64,000 bases of DNA, taken from NCBI GenBank assembly GCA_903813345.2, contig CAIIXF020000007.1, positions 7,445,730 through 7,509,729 on the forward strand, in the 5' to 3' direction. Made by a program: the position numbers and the translations under genes. Below, piece by piece: positions 26,614 to 40,100 of the stretch. Under the pieces are notes generated by a model. That model saw nothing but the letters and a program-made list of their open reading frames with translations, made no database searches and was not told the origin of the DNA. This DNA is from Owenia fusiformis. Lineage: Eukaryota > Annelida > Polychaeta > Sabellida > Oweniidae. Every line of letters starts with the position of its first letter. Within the stretch, counting starts at the first letter, position 1.

Positions 26614-27599
26614 GTAAATGGATTAACATCGAACACATTCCATTTTGATTAAATTTTAAATGCTCGAGTTATTCTACACAGTAGCTCCCTCACATTCCAA
26701 AGTTTGCAAATACTAATTCCAGAGATAGAGATCATGATCAGCTTATGACAGAGATAAACCCTGGCCAAAAAGAGTGACAGCCACTCTAAAAACTCTGCTT
26801 TACCAACAAACAAATTGATGACAAAGTGAGAGAAAGAGTCCATTGTATAAACTGCCACTTTAATTCACTCTCTTAGCTCTTAGAATTTACTAAGCAGATT
26901 TGCTGTCTATAAGAGTGTGGTTAAAGTGCCCTGCAGATGTCATCACTTCTCAACTTGTGATAGTGTATGGGGGTGAATAGAAAAGGATTCATTTATTGTG
27001 ATATAACAAGGATGTCATGACATCCTCCGGATGACATCCATACAAGTCTGGGTAAAAACCTATTGTAGTCACCAGGGCAGGGGGGGGGGGGGGGGGGTTA
27101 AGCGTATAATTACCCTTGAAAAATAAGGACAAATTGATCCACTTTGTAACTTCAATGACTCAATTTTATCCAATTCTGAAAATTCTAAATATAATGTACC
27201 TGTATATTACAATATCAGGTATCAAAGGTACTGCTATAGATCATAATAATAATAGTTATTCAAACTACATTGATTCCATATACTTCAAAAGACAGCCATC
27301 TGTAAAACATGCTTAAGTATCACAATCAAATACAAAATAAATGACATTTAAGAGAAAGTTTTCTTTTGAGTATTAGTGTTTATGTGGCATTCACCCGTAT
27401 TCATACTGTCGATGACTTAATTCTTTTTACATGTACCAGACCTACTGGATGAATTAATTGCATATACATTTCCTTAAGAATGTCTTTACGTTACTTCTCT
27501 TACAATAAATTCATTTCTCAAATAGGGTTTCCTATACCCCTAGCATTGATGCAATTGGTTATATGATCACTGCCATCATGACAGCATTACTAGGTGTGT

Positions 27600-28076
27600 T
27601 ATGATGACTAGGGTATTGTTTTTACAACCAATTTGACACAGGTTGTCATGACTACTCCTGTATCTCCTAGAACCAAGGATACCACACAGAGTCAATTTGA
27701 CATTGGTTGTCATGACAACTGTCTCTCCTAAAATCAAAGATGTCACACAGGGTCAAATTGACATTGGTTGTCATGACAACTGTCTCTCCTAAAATCAAAG
27801 ATGTCACACAGGGTCAAATTGACATTGGTTATCATGACAATTGTCTCACCCTAACTTAGAAAAGTAGGGTCCTTTCTATCCAGGTTGTCATGAGTACTGT
27901 CTCTCCTTTAACCCACGTAGGGTCCACTTGATGCAGGTTGTCATGACTGCTGCCTCTTTCAACCAAAGACACCACACCAGGTCAATTTGACATAGGTTAC
28001 CATGGTAACTGTCTCTTCAACAACCAAAGATGCCACACAGGGTCAACTTGACACAAGTTGTCAAGCCAACTGTCTC
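27600..28076 (-). repeat. Tandem array copied from the TRRAP stop-codon region
   Basis: Read on the - strand, about eight units of 53-61 bp follow the TRRAP stop. Each repeats the pattern GTCATGACAACC, GACCCT, CATCTTTGGTT and AGAGACAGT, which is the end of the coding exon for residues SHDNLCRMDPAWHPWL plus the first bases after the stop. Units near the exon resemble it most in the CATCCTTGGTTG part; two middle units are almost identical to each other. The array would lie in the 3' UTR. Confidence 0.8.
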
Positions 28077-28186
28077 TTACAACCAAGGATGCCAAGCAGG
28101 GTCCATTCGACACAGGTTGTCATGACTATTTGCAGCAGCAACTAATGTACTCACACGGCTCTCAGCACCATCAAATGTTGCCAAAT
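28077..28186 (-). CDS. TRRAP: TRRAP last exon, FATC tail
   Basis: The acceptor TTCTTGCAG precedes an exon of 2 nt plus 35 codons and stop. It completes RLQ-N with the previous exon and encodes LATFDGAESRVSTLVAAANS followed by HDNLCRMDPAWHPWL, the conserved TRRAP C-terminus. It lies 8.7 kb from the preceding exon. Its final ~50 bp are the parent sequence of the tandem array that follows. Confidence 0.92.
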
Positions 28187-31100
28187 CTGCAAGAACAAAT
28201 TTTTAAATCAAATATTAAAACAAGGCATTAACATGTAAAATATCACAACCTGTCATTTGTTACAGAAGCTGACCACAAAAAACACCAATCACGGACAGCC
28301 ATCCACAAAAAGGTTGGAGACTATTACAATATGACACAACTAACGGTGGTGATATAATAATCTTTCTGACATACTGTCTATAAATACATAGACTATCATT
28401 GAGTAATGACATTTGAATTACAGTAAAACCTGTCTAAGTGGAACACCTTTGGTACTTCTAAAAGTGTTCCATTTGGGGGTGTTCCACTTATAGAGGTTCA
28501 TTCAACATTAAGTCAGTCGGTTTTGGGACTCTGAAAAGTGTTCCACTAATAGATGTGTTACAACATTTCCTTTAGACAATGTACATCTAATTGTCCCTTT
28601 AAATGACTGCAGGGAGAGACTACAGTGTATATAGTAATATACTGCATAAAAGATGATATTACAAATGGTGAAAAGTGATAATAATATAAGTACAATTAGT
28701 GTTGAATATTTCAACGATTTAGGAAAATTTATTCATGTTGAATATTGGCAAACAACAAAAATTATGTCCTTAGTAAAATGACCACTGATAAAGTAGTTTG
28801 AGAGAATGATAGTGAATGTGACTGACAAATGACAATGCTAACAGTCTAAGAGATAACTTGATGCCTAATACGGGGCCGAATACTCCCAGGGGAACACCAG
28901 CTTGCATGTTAGATTCCCATTAATGCCCATCATTTTGCTCAATGATTGCAGCCTCATTTCCTCTTAGGATATCATGAGAAACAGCAGTTTCATTATCTGG
29001 TATTTCTGACTCGATATGGGTAAACCATGCGTGATATGACAATCGCATTGTGATTTTCATCATCTCCGATGAGAAATCACTTAATAACATTTGATGCCAT
29101 TATTATTACATCGAAAAGGAAATAATCACGTTTATTCACACATTTTCAGTGAAAGCGAATATAACACTCATTACTTCCCATTGGATAACACTATGAAGGT
29201 TATATTTTCAGATCTTTAATTTTACAAATCTGGCAAAAAATTAGGCAATAGTCAAATAATGATTAGGCAAAATTACCACTTATACAGTTATGTGGCAATG
29301 ATTTAGTGATTACATTCAGTCGCAAATGTTAGTCATCATATAGAAATTCAAACAGCAATCTCAACAGTTCTCAACAACTTGAATTTTAAATGAAATACAG
29401 ACGAAAAGGACCCGGTGGTATGAAAAATACCCCCTGGGACAGGACGTCTAATCTACATACCAATATTTGGTCCACAAATTATGGAGTACGTTTCAAAGTG
29501 ATATTCCCAAATGTAAAATGTCAACTTCGGAAATGATTTCTCATCTCAATATAAAACTGATAGCTGCACTTGGTTAATGTTATAGCATAATGAATCTTTC
29601 AAATGTGACTAACTATAGATGTAATGCAAAAGTTCACTATATGTATAATATGTGGTCATAATCATTTTTGTGAACACAGCAGGCCCGTAGCAAGGGGGAT
29701 TCGCAGAGTTCGGACGAACCCCTCCTGGCCAAAATTTTTTTCAAAATCATGCAGTTTTCACAAGTGATTTTAGCCATATTTGGGCCAAAATTGTCAAATG
29801 TGAACCCCCCTGGAAATTTTTGAGACTTAACCTCCCCTTGGCAAATCCTGGCTACGGGCCTACGTACACAGTATCGATAAAACAGTTGCAAGTATGTTAA
29901 CCAATGAATCGGAAAATCCAAGATATTAAACCATTGGGTTTATGATTGTGGCATCACAAAGTCACAAAATTGCTATAACTTAGGAGTGACCTTTAACCAG
30001 ACTTTTAAATCAACTAAGTAGTTTTGTTCTTCCATTAAAGCTATTTAGTTTCTATGATATCAATCACTGGATTGCATGTTATATATTGAATGAAAACAAA
30101 AATGTACTTCATTACTAAGAAATAATAAAAAAACAAAATAAAGACATTAAGAAAAATATTATCGCAAGGAGTCGTCCTAATAAGAATGCATTTATTGTGT
30201 TTTCCATATTATGATTAAACCACCTTTGTTGATAAGAACAATTTTATACTTTTCCATATCAAGCCCACAATTTATAGCTCATTATTAAAGTGATATTCCT
30301 GGCAAGATCATTTCTCTCATTATTTGGTAGCAATAACTAATTTTCACTTTTTCAAAATAATCATTTTTGCTCTTGATCATGGTATAAGGTTGGTATTCAC
30401 CCGTCGGGATGATATGGGTAATATCCCTCGGACGATATTGATATAAAGTGAAATATTGATATCATCCTTGTGATATTCCCCATATCAAATCCCTCCTGGT
30501 AAATAACTACTGTATAGTATATACTTTCCATACTAAGCAAAAGACAGAATAAGGTTTTGATAAGGTCAATATTGATCATTTAGAAATGTAGTGCTCATTT
30601 TCAGTTAACATTGGTAAAGCTGCCATTTTTTCAGATTTCACACAGGATGTGATGTCATCGACTGCCAAATTTTATAACCTTATCCAAGAGTGATTGGCAG
30701 CCATTATTCATAGTCGTTACTTCGTTGCCTGGTGTAGAGCAATTTAGTAAAATTATTTCTGTAAGGTTCTCTTTGGACCAAGTGTTTTTGTTGGAAGATG
30801 GACATCCAGAAAATATTTCAGATATACGTATGCTTGATTAACCTTTGAGAAAATCTAATAATCTTTATCCTGTAAAATAATCTCCAAGATCAACAATGGA
30901 ATACTTTAATAATATACAATTATTGACCTCTCCAGAGGTTTACTGTCAAAATTATATCCCGAGACTGTAAACCGAGACCGTAGGTCGAGGTTTACAGTCG
31001 AGGGATATAATTTTGACAGTAAACCGAATGGAGAGGTCTATAATTGTTTTGTTAGTCCGAAGAATATCTTAGATTTTTCTGACCCTTGAAGTTGACTTGA

Positions 31101-34100
31101 AGTTGGATCCAGACCCTCGAGACGTTCATGGCAAACATCTGCCACGGCAGTAAGTTCACTCAATGGAGTCAAATTACTCTCCTGGGCGAAGTCCACTAAA
31201 AGCTTTGTACAAAGTTTTAGATTTTTCTTCGTATTTTGACTGTCTTTACTCTCTAAGAGACTAATAATATCTTCATCTTCAACTTTTTTGAAACGGCTAG
31301 TGCTAGCGGCGGCCATTTTATCGTCTGATAATGACGTCATTTTAGTGGAATGCTGGGAATATTATTCACCGGCAATGCATTGCGCGGTGTACAGTTAAAA
31401 TTATTCACCGCTCGTTGACCAATCAAAATCGAGTATTTCAACTGAGGTACTAACAATAAACAATGCATCTCATTTTCAGATAGCCCAATCAATACATGTA
31501 GGAGTGGATCACTGTCTTAGAGTCTGCTGATTAATGAACCCAGATAACATCTCCTTTAATGAAATTTTTGACAAAGTCTCTGTATCTTGATTTATATATC
31601 ATATATCATGGGTGACCTCATGGTCATTCACCCCATATGAATACATATATCAGTACAAGGATCCAAACTCGTTTTGAATGTCCATAAATAATTGGTTCAT
31701 CTGTGTGAGTTTATCAAGATCATAAGAAAATTGATGTATCACAACTTGAAGAAAATCAAGTCCATGGTAATATCTATTTCAGCAAAGTCGTTAGCCTGGG
31801 CGTTAGCCGCTAAGGTTTCCCTGTTGCAAGAAGCTATTTACTAGTTTCATCACTAGATGGCTGACATAGCTACAACTACTCAGTATTTTTATCTTCAGTA
31901 GTTAGTTTATGTATTAATCTTATTTCAATTTTGTATATTGTATTTTGAAGAGACTAATATGTCATTGTAATGACATCAGAGAGTCAATAAAAGACATATA
32001 CACAGTATCGATAAAAACAGTTGCCAGTATGTTAACTAATGAATCGGAAAATCAAAAATATAAACAAAAAAATCCTCCAGACTTGAATAGAAGAATTTTC
32101 ATCAAAACTTTTTAAGTTTTAAGATAAACATAGTTAAGGAAAAATGTACTCAGTGAAAAGAAATATGATTCTGGATTGTAAAACAAAATATATTTCACTT
32201 TTCTTGATTCTATAAAATGGGCCTTTACTATGGAGAATCTACTTGACCTAGAAATTAAATTTCCAAAAAACTAATTTTCGAAGTTGATAAACAATTATAA
32301 AAATCACATTTACAGATGTAATTTTATATGAAGATTTACAACATGACAACAATTCGACTTGATTTTGAAAATTTAATGATCAAGATTATTTCTACTTACA
32401 CCTCGTTTACTGAATTACAATTCTGTTTTTCCGATTTTGCGAGATCTTCAATGTGACACAGAATAAATATGCTTTTAGCCTAAATATGTTACAAAAACAC
32501 TTTTAGTTTGTTTCCTGATATGGTTAGTGTTTTCTCTTGTCAATTTCCTTGTTCTGAGGTATTACACAGGCTCTTTGACGTAAAGGCAATTTAATTACAT
32601 AACATGACATGATGATCTTAGACATGACATATAAGATGACATGTTTTGTTCACCTTGAGTGTAAGAGCTGCAATAGACTCTGAATAGAAGAGATAAATAA
32701 ACAGATTTAATGCTGATGTGATCTAAATGACTCCAAAAGTAGTTTTATTATGAAATGAATGCCAGGACCTATTATGAAATCATAAAATTCAGTGAGTGCA
32801 ATTTTGATCATCATCGATTCACATGTAAAATCAGTACTTGACAGGTCCAAAGCTTGATGAAGCAAGATGATTTTGATTGGATCGCCACATTTTTACCGAT
32901 TGCATATTCAGTATTAATTGGCTAAATTCAAATCAAAGGATTATTTCTAACTCCCAAGAGTGTAGATGAAACTTTCTTTTAAAAGCAAAATCGACAACTG
33001 ACATTCAACTTTTCGAGACAATTTTTCATGAGTGAGGGTATCAAAGTTCAAGGTATATGTAACATATTTGAAATAAAGCTTTTACATGACAAAATGTCCA
33101 GCGAAAACCTATCCAAATGTAAGTCCTTAATCCACTGGCATGGTAACCAATATTTCCTAAATTCCAATGCCAATTTGGATCCTCCTAGCAACTTCTAAAA
33201 TCCTGGTTTCTTGATCTGGGGAGAGACTTTGCAGTCAAGGTAGGGGATCCAAAAAGGTTTGCACTTTGGGCAGGGAGTTCTTTAATATTTTTACTTTGAG
33301 CCCCATCACCTAGACATTCTTAGATCTGCCCCTTGTAGACCCTGTTAGCAACAAGGTCAATATAAACTTGCATAACAAGTCTATCCATAATGTTGACTTA
33401 CTGGAAATATGACATTTCCTGCACTTAAGTAAATAGACAGTGATAGATGGATGTTCATTGGGTTATACCTAAAAGCCCATTAGATTCGTTCAAGTGAACA
33501 CCATTTTTTACAACACAATGATTGAACAAAATCAGAGACACATTCTTGTTACATTGGTTCTTAGAATTGGAGGGCATTATATTATTGGCATTCAGATGGA
33601 TGTTTCATAGAAGTCACGTTATATGAGGTTAACATCTTTGTAGAACTTATCTTTTACCATACTTGATTTATGGTGAATTTTTCAAAGCTGAAAGTTTCAA
33701 GGTTAAACGCTTCAGGGTAGAATGTGTTCAGGGTTGAATGCTTTGATGTTAGAAGGTTAAATGATTAAACACAGCATTTTTCAAAGTTAAATGGTAGATT
33801 GCTTCAAGATTGAAAGCTCGGTGTTGAACGTTTCAAGGTTCAAACTTTCAAAGCTATTGCCCCAGAGTTTACTTTAGAGCAGAATAATATTTGTACCATC
33901 AATATGTCTATATAAACTTTATGAATTACATATTTAAATTTTTTGAAATAATTATGGAATAAATTGAATTAATATTACTGGTGTTTTTTATCCCAAAACA
34001 TCTACTTATATTTCACTTCTTCTTATTGAGATTCACATTTTCAAATTCTATATGTTGTGTTTCTACAGACTAATGGCCACCAAAATGAATTTCCATATTC

Positions 34101-37100
34101 TGGCTACAAAAAATTTGCAATAAGAAAATCAACTTGCACCAAAACAGGAGATAAAAGATAACATAAAAAAACGTAACCATGACAAAATGCCACATCCTGG
34201 TTGCAATTACAAAAATGTAACCATTTGTTACAGGTGACAAATGCTGATCACAAAAATGGTAGCTACACCAATATGTCACCATGTGATGTGCAATTTGTGT
34301 AATCTTTATTTTAAAAGGCTAATATCTAAGATGTAAACCTCATAAATTCACTTTTTAGTAATAAATCCAGATTAACCATGACTTAGTATGAAATATTTTA
34401 CCACTTTGTGAAATTCAAAATCCTTAGAGTAACATAGAAAATGTAACATACACTTTGTTATAATCTTAAAAGTTCAAGAATTGGCCTTAGAGATCAATCA
34501 AATTCTGTATACTATTTTGGAAGGAGTGCTATATATTAGTATATTAGAATATAGTATTGAGATAGGATTCAAAGGGCCAAGGAATGACAATGTTGTATGA
34601 AACTTCGGGTTAGATTAATGTTAAAATTCTCGTATATGTGATAATATCAAAGGGTTAAAACACATTAAGGGACATCACAGTCAGCACGCTAACAAAGTGT
34701 CTATATGATCAGAAGTTAAATGCATTTGGCTTAGGAGTCACGATTTGTCATAAGTGATAATATATCAATAAAGGCAATGACATGTTTTATGCAATCACAT
34801 ATCATTTTTAAGGCAATGCGTAAGTCTATTTTAGAAGAATCCGAATATGAAATGTTTCCCAAAACACTCTTTAACCGATCATTCAGTGGAAGTTGATATC
34901 CATAAAATCGCTACTTAAGCTTAAATTCACCACTGAGTGGGTCTAAATATTTTTATATGAAACGTCAAGCTTGAATGGCAAATAGATGAAAAAGTTCTAA
35001 AGAACCCAGACAAGTCAGACAGGCCTGTATATCAAGACATGATTAAAACAGATGGATCATATATCAATTTAAAGTTCAATTTATTTTACTCGATCACATG
35101 GTATTGCATGTGAAAAGAACATTTAAAATGTCACCATCGAGCCAGCTTCAAATCAATTTCTGTCTGTATTTTTAAAGTGACACATCCTTGTCTAATATCC
35201 TACTTATTAGGCATTATTCTTCAGAAATACTCTGAATCTTATACTTTACTATCGTCACTACTCAGTTTTTTAGAATTGAAGCAAGTGGGCATTGCACCCT
35301 TTGAAAAGAGGGTATTGCACCTTTTGAAAAGAGGGTTTGCACCCAGATGACAATGAGAAAAATCATTGCATATTTTGACCAACTTTTTGAATAATAGTAT
35401 CTATTGCTTTATTCATTACTAAGTAATGTTTTATGGAGACAACAGGGGGATGTAAATGATTTATCTACCAAGGTCGAGATCTGAAGAATTTATTTCCCAT
35501 TCTCGACCTAGCTACTGATGCATATTCTTTTAAATTTTATAGCAAGGGTCATTGTCCTGCTATTGGACAGCTTATTATGCCCTGGTATAGGGTATTATAG
35601 CTAGGGTCACTTTCGAGAAAAATCTTGGAAAGAACAGTGATTTTTCTTAACATGACTACCGTCACAATTTTCTAAAAATGTGAAAATTAGAATGGGGCAA
35701 AATCAGTGAAAACAGAGCAACATGTTATGATATCTGACTTGTCACGCTCCTTTGTACAATCATCCAACAACTAGATTGTTATTAAGTAATTTAGGAAGAC
35801 ATTTTCACCAACTTTAAGTAATTAAACCTTGATTTAGCAAAGAATATATGAAATAAATTTCAACAGGGATAAATGGGAAAGCTTTTACCAGATTAAATGG
35901 CACGATTTAATGGGGCTTTAATAAATGAAATCTCCAGGAAAAAGGAATGGATAAATGAGTTATTTAGTAATGAACCCGTCAGTCACTTAAAGTCATTTAT
36001 GGACACACAATTCCGGGGTCATATCTAGAGCGTAAAACTAAAACCATTCTAGTGTCTCTTGTAATAAAACAACTGAGATAATTCCTAGAATCGCCACCAA
36101 ATACAAACTTTCATCAACCTAAAGGAGGAAAAATACTGCTTTGAGTATCATACTGGATTCAATCAATAGCCAAAGGATTGATAGAAACGTCCCAATATGT
36201 CCAGCCAATAGTCATTTGCGATCCAGACTAAACGAAATAGGATTGCCAACCACGTGGAAAATGCAGTAACTTAGTAGTATTGATAAAATCTGGAGGTCGC
36301 TGAAGCTTATAAAGTATGAAATAAAGCTGACAGTTTCCTAGATTCAACTCATTAATCCAACTTTTTATTGCAATTTATTTTCATAAATAAATACAGTTTT
36401 TGATCAAATTCTTCAGAATTGACACACCACAAAAATAAATCGCAAAGTTTATCACAGGCATAAACAATACAAAATGGCAGATATTAACTTAACAACACAT
36501 AAATATTGCTACAGGATTGGTTAATAAGCCATGTGATTGAGTATATTATCTTGGAACGCTATCTATACGCCGGTTTAGAAAGACAATGATTGTTACAAGA
36601 AATTCATTGGCTCTCTGGCTTTATTTATAAGCACTGTCTCAAATGTTTAACATTAAATTCTGAATCATAATCCTTTTTGTTGTGAGTGGTACAAAGATAT
36701 TTTCTGGAACAATTAAAATAATAAAATAAAAAAATTAACCCGTTTAAATCCAAAATCGGTTTTGTTAGATGGGTTGTCTATTTCATGAAATTTAATTGTG
36801 AAACTCGAAACAATCATTTATACAAAATACAGCAGCAGACTTACTTTGTAGTCTTGTTGAGATTGCAGAAACAGCTTTGTTGACCATGGCTATGAGAGTC
36901 TCTCCCTCCATGTCCACAGGCTGTGAGCCAGGGTTGGTTTCATCATGCTTCTACAATACACAATACACTCAGGTATAATACACAATATCCTCAGTTGCAA
37001 TACACACAATACTTCATGTACTAGTACCATGCACAAAATCATCAGTTACAATACACAATACACTCAGGTATAATACACAATATCCTCAGTTGCAAAACAC

Positions 37101-40100
37101 AATACCCTCAAGTAAAATGAACAACACAGTACTAGTGGCCTCGCATAAGATGGCTATACACAATGGCTATACAATAAACTCTCATAAAAATATTTTTGTG
37201 AATTTAACCTAGTGACAAAAACATAAACAGCTGTGGAGAAGAGATGATCTTTACTGTTGTTCAGTTGAGATTTTATTTTCAAATATAATAATATTTGCTA
37301 TAATGCCACCTTTTTATAGTCTCTGGTGTTTTTATTTGCTTTATACACTGTACTATCACTGGGATCAAGTTAACACTGTAGTCTTGTCTGATAATTCATA
37401 TAACAGGTTTGTACAATGTATTTTCAACAGCTGTAGATTTACGTATTGGTATATTAGCCATGGGCTAATCTCAATATCCAGAACCTGACATGGGATATAA
37501 CTTATTTATTTACCTTTTTATGCCATGTAATGTACTCATCCCTGAGTATGGCCCGAAGCAGACTAGTTAGTTTATATTGTGGCTGTACGAGACACCTGGC
37601 AGCGGAGATCATTGAAGCAGTAAGTGGTCCTGAGACACCTGTACTTGTAAGGAAGTCAGCGATGTTTGGCGTCAACCGAAATGGCACGGGTCTGTTGGCA
37701 TCAAGCTCTCCTAAAATAAAGGAATTCATTTGAATGCGCTTATAATAGGAATTTGATGTAAGTAATATCAAAATAAATCTCATTTGTTTTTGTACTTGTT
37801 TGACAGTTTTGACATCTCTGGTAGGTTAAGGGAAGATGATGGACATTTCTACAGTTTATTAGCCCAAATAGAGAATGAGTGACCATCATTTTCTAAGCAA
37901 GCATCCAGGGTGTACCAAAGACAAATTCTTTTTGAAGTGCTTGAACAACACTTTTAGAAAAATGGTTTTTCTCCTAATTCCATTATAAATTAAACTTAAA
38001 TGATGAAGACATGCATTGTTTAGGTATTAATTTAGCAATTGAGAGAGACTTTTTGGCCCAGTCTGTACATACCTGATTGGTCATCAATGTCAAACTTGAA
38101 GTATGCCACATTGAGATATCCACAGTCTTGGTGTAAATACATCATGTCTGGGTTCATACGGGACAAGTGCAGTACAAACTCTGCAAACCCAGATAACGCT
38201 AACTGGATCGTGAACTAAAAGGGAGTGCTTCACATGTTAATTAACTGGGTTTAAACTGGTTTATTTATTATAAAATCTCACAAGGGTAGTTGGTATCAAC
38301 AATGATAGCTTGCAGTTCAATAAAACAGTATCATTATATCAATCAAATTAACATACATATAATAATAATGAAATTGACAAGTTACAATTATCAATTGTAT
38401 AAATTATTGTGATTCTTATTGACTAGTGTTACTTTGAGCACAATCTGACAATATACTCACAGTTTTTCTAAATGTCCAATAATCAGTCGCATTTGGGAAA
38501 GCATGGCAGGCCCATTCTTTCATAAGGCCCCTGGGGACCATGTTAGTCTGAAACTCCTTGAGGATGTCCCTAAGCACCTGGTGACTGGCTTGAGACCCCC
38601 TGGCCTGCACTGTCGCTAGCCTCTCATAGTACCTAGCTATTGGTGCATCATGCTCTATATCTCGTTTCATACAGCGCTGAAAATGTAGTTCCATAATAAT
38701 GAAATAGAAGATATAAAGAAAGTACAGGCCAGGAAGATTGTATTTCCATTGAGTCATTAAAACAATGCTTGGATTCATGATGATATGTTTAAAAGTACAA
38801 ATGATTATTTGATAGTAAGTAAACTCAAAGGCTGGTGGAAAATATCCAAAAATGCTGTATTCACCTGTTTATATACATCTAGTAAAGATACAGAGGCAGG
38901 ATTATCTTCCACTAATCTCATCTGCGGTGACACGGCAATCACGCGAGGAACTGTGAAATGTAACAGTCTCCTACACGTTTCCTTCTGCTTCCCAAGGAAC
39001 AAGTTCGCCATCCTCAATAATTGCAGCACCCGTTCTTCACGACGTGACTCCGTCAAACATGCATCATTTACGACCAAATATGGGTATATGTTACCATTAT
39101 GCCCTCTGATGTAGAGCCGACGTGCTGCTGTATTGTGCTTCTGGACGATCTCGACCCGTGGCATGAAACGTGCAATCTTAACATAGTAATGGCTATGCTG
39201 CAAGATAAACATAAATAATATAGTTAGTTATCCAGGCTTTAAATAAACAATGTGGAGTTGACAATATTTCATCCTAGCTACAGTAGTGTTCTGCTTAGTC
39301 TAGAACAATATCAAATTTTTAAAATGGAAACATTTTCATTTCAAATTGTATCATTGATTGAATGTGATATTGTGCATTATAGATATTAATAGATCTGACA
39401 GTGGTACCCCAGTGCCCCTAGATCTGATTGTGGTACCCATAAGAGACAAACAATATAGCACTTTTTTAAAGTGCAATAAAAATAAACATACTTTGGGAAG
39501 CAGGAACTCCCCAGGCAGCTCAACCTCTGCTGTGCTGAGAGAGAAGTTACTGAGGAAGCGACATTTCTCCTCAATAAGGAACCATTTAGGTAGAAGTTTA
39601 GTCTTTGCCTCCAAGATTTTAATCCATTTCTTCAGTTTGTTGATGAGATTGTGAAGTCTCGTAGATCCCGCGACACTAAATAAAAAAAACAGATTAGGTA
39701 ACGTAAAATCAGCTTCTACTTATTTTCGACTCTATATTTCCCAATATTCTTTTCTTTGATTCAGTTATAGGTACAATATAAATTTTTAACCTTCTAAATA
39801 CATGTAATCTTGTACCAAAACATTATATGTTCAAAACTGCCTATTCCATTGAAGTGATTTGTGAGCTATCATTTACATACATGTACATGTAAGTGATGAA
39901 ATAAAATCGTTAGTTTATAAGAAAGAAATTATAAAAGAACATGTAAATCCGAAGAATTCCTGTATCCAGTTATGAGAAATGGTAAAAACATTGAAACATT
40001 GTCCAGAAATATTCATATTTATTGCTTTGGCTCACTATGAATAGTTACACATGCTGAGTACATGTAAGACAACATTCAATATATTAAATATTAGAATGAG

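Larger units (their letters stand above)
18684..27599. other. Intergenic region between convergent RING gene and TRRAP
   Basis: I see no supportable gene. It contains a hairpin at 21059-21197, a satellite at 21720-22440, a pogo-like MITE at 22589-22763, a hairpin near 25792-25922, a MITE copy at 26481-26613, and G homopolymers near 23206 and 27079. The remainder is AT-rich without recognisable content. Confidence 0.45.
28187..36844 (-). other. TRRAP last intron (8.7 kb)
   Basis: It holds an ACCACCACAAG-type MITE only 35 bp from the acceptor, a truncated pogo-like MITE (28421-28555), a CAGGCCCGTAGC MITE, a Crypton-like ORF fragment with a hairpin, a 55-bp direct repeat pair, and a TTCAAGGTT-rich tract (33660-33860). 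The stretches 32.1-33.6 kb and 34.3-36.8 kb show nothing else recognisable apart from a 27-bp duplicate (GCACC-TTTTGAAAAGAGGG) at about 35290-35340. Confidence 0.6.

Noticed and set aside
27079-27098. Long G runs here and near 23206, 53230 and 55656
   Set aside because: Plain homopolymers, likely with uncertain length in the assembly; no function inferred.
29637-29921. 94-codon - strand ORF
   Set aside because: It is mostly the CAGGCCCGTAGC MITE palindrome.
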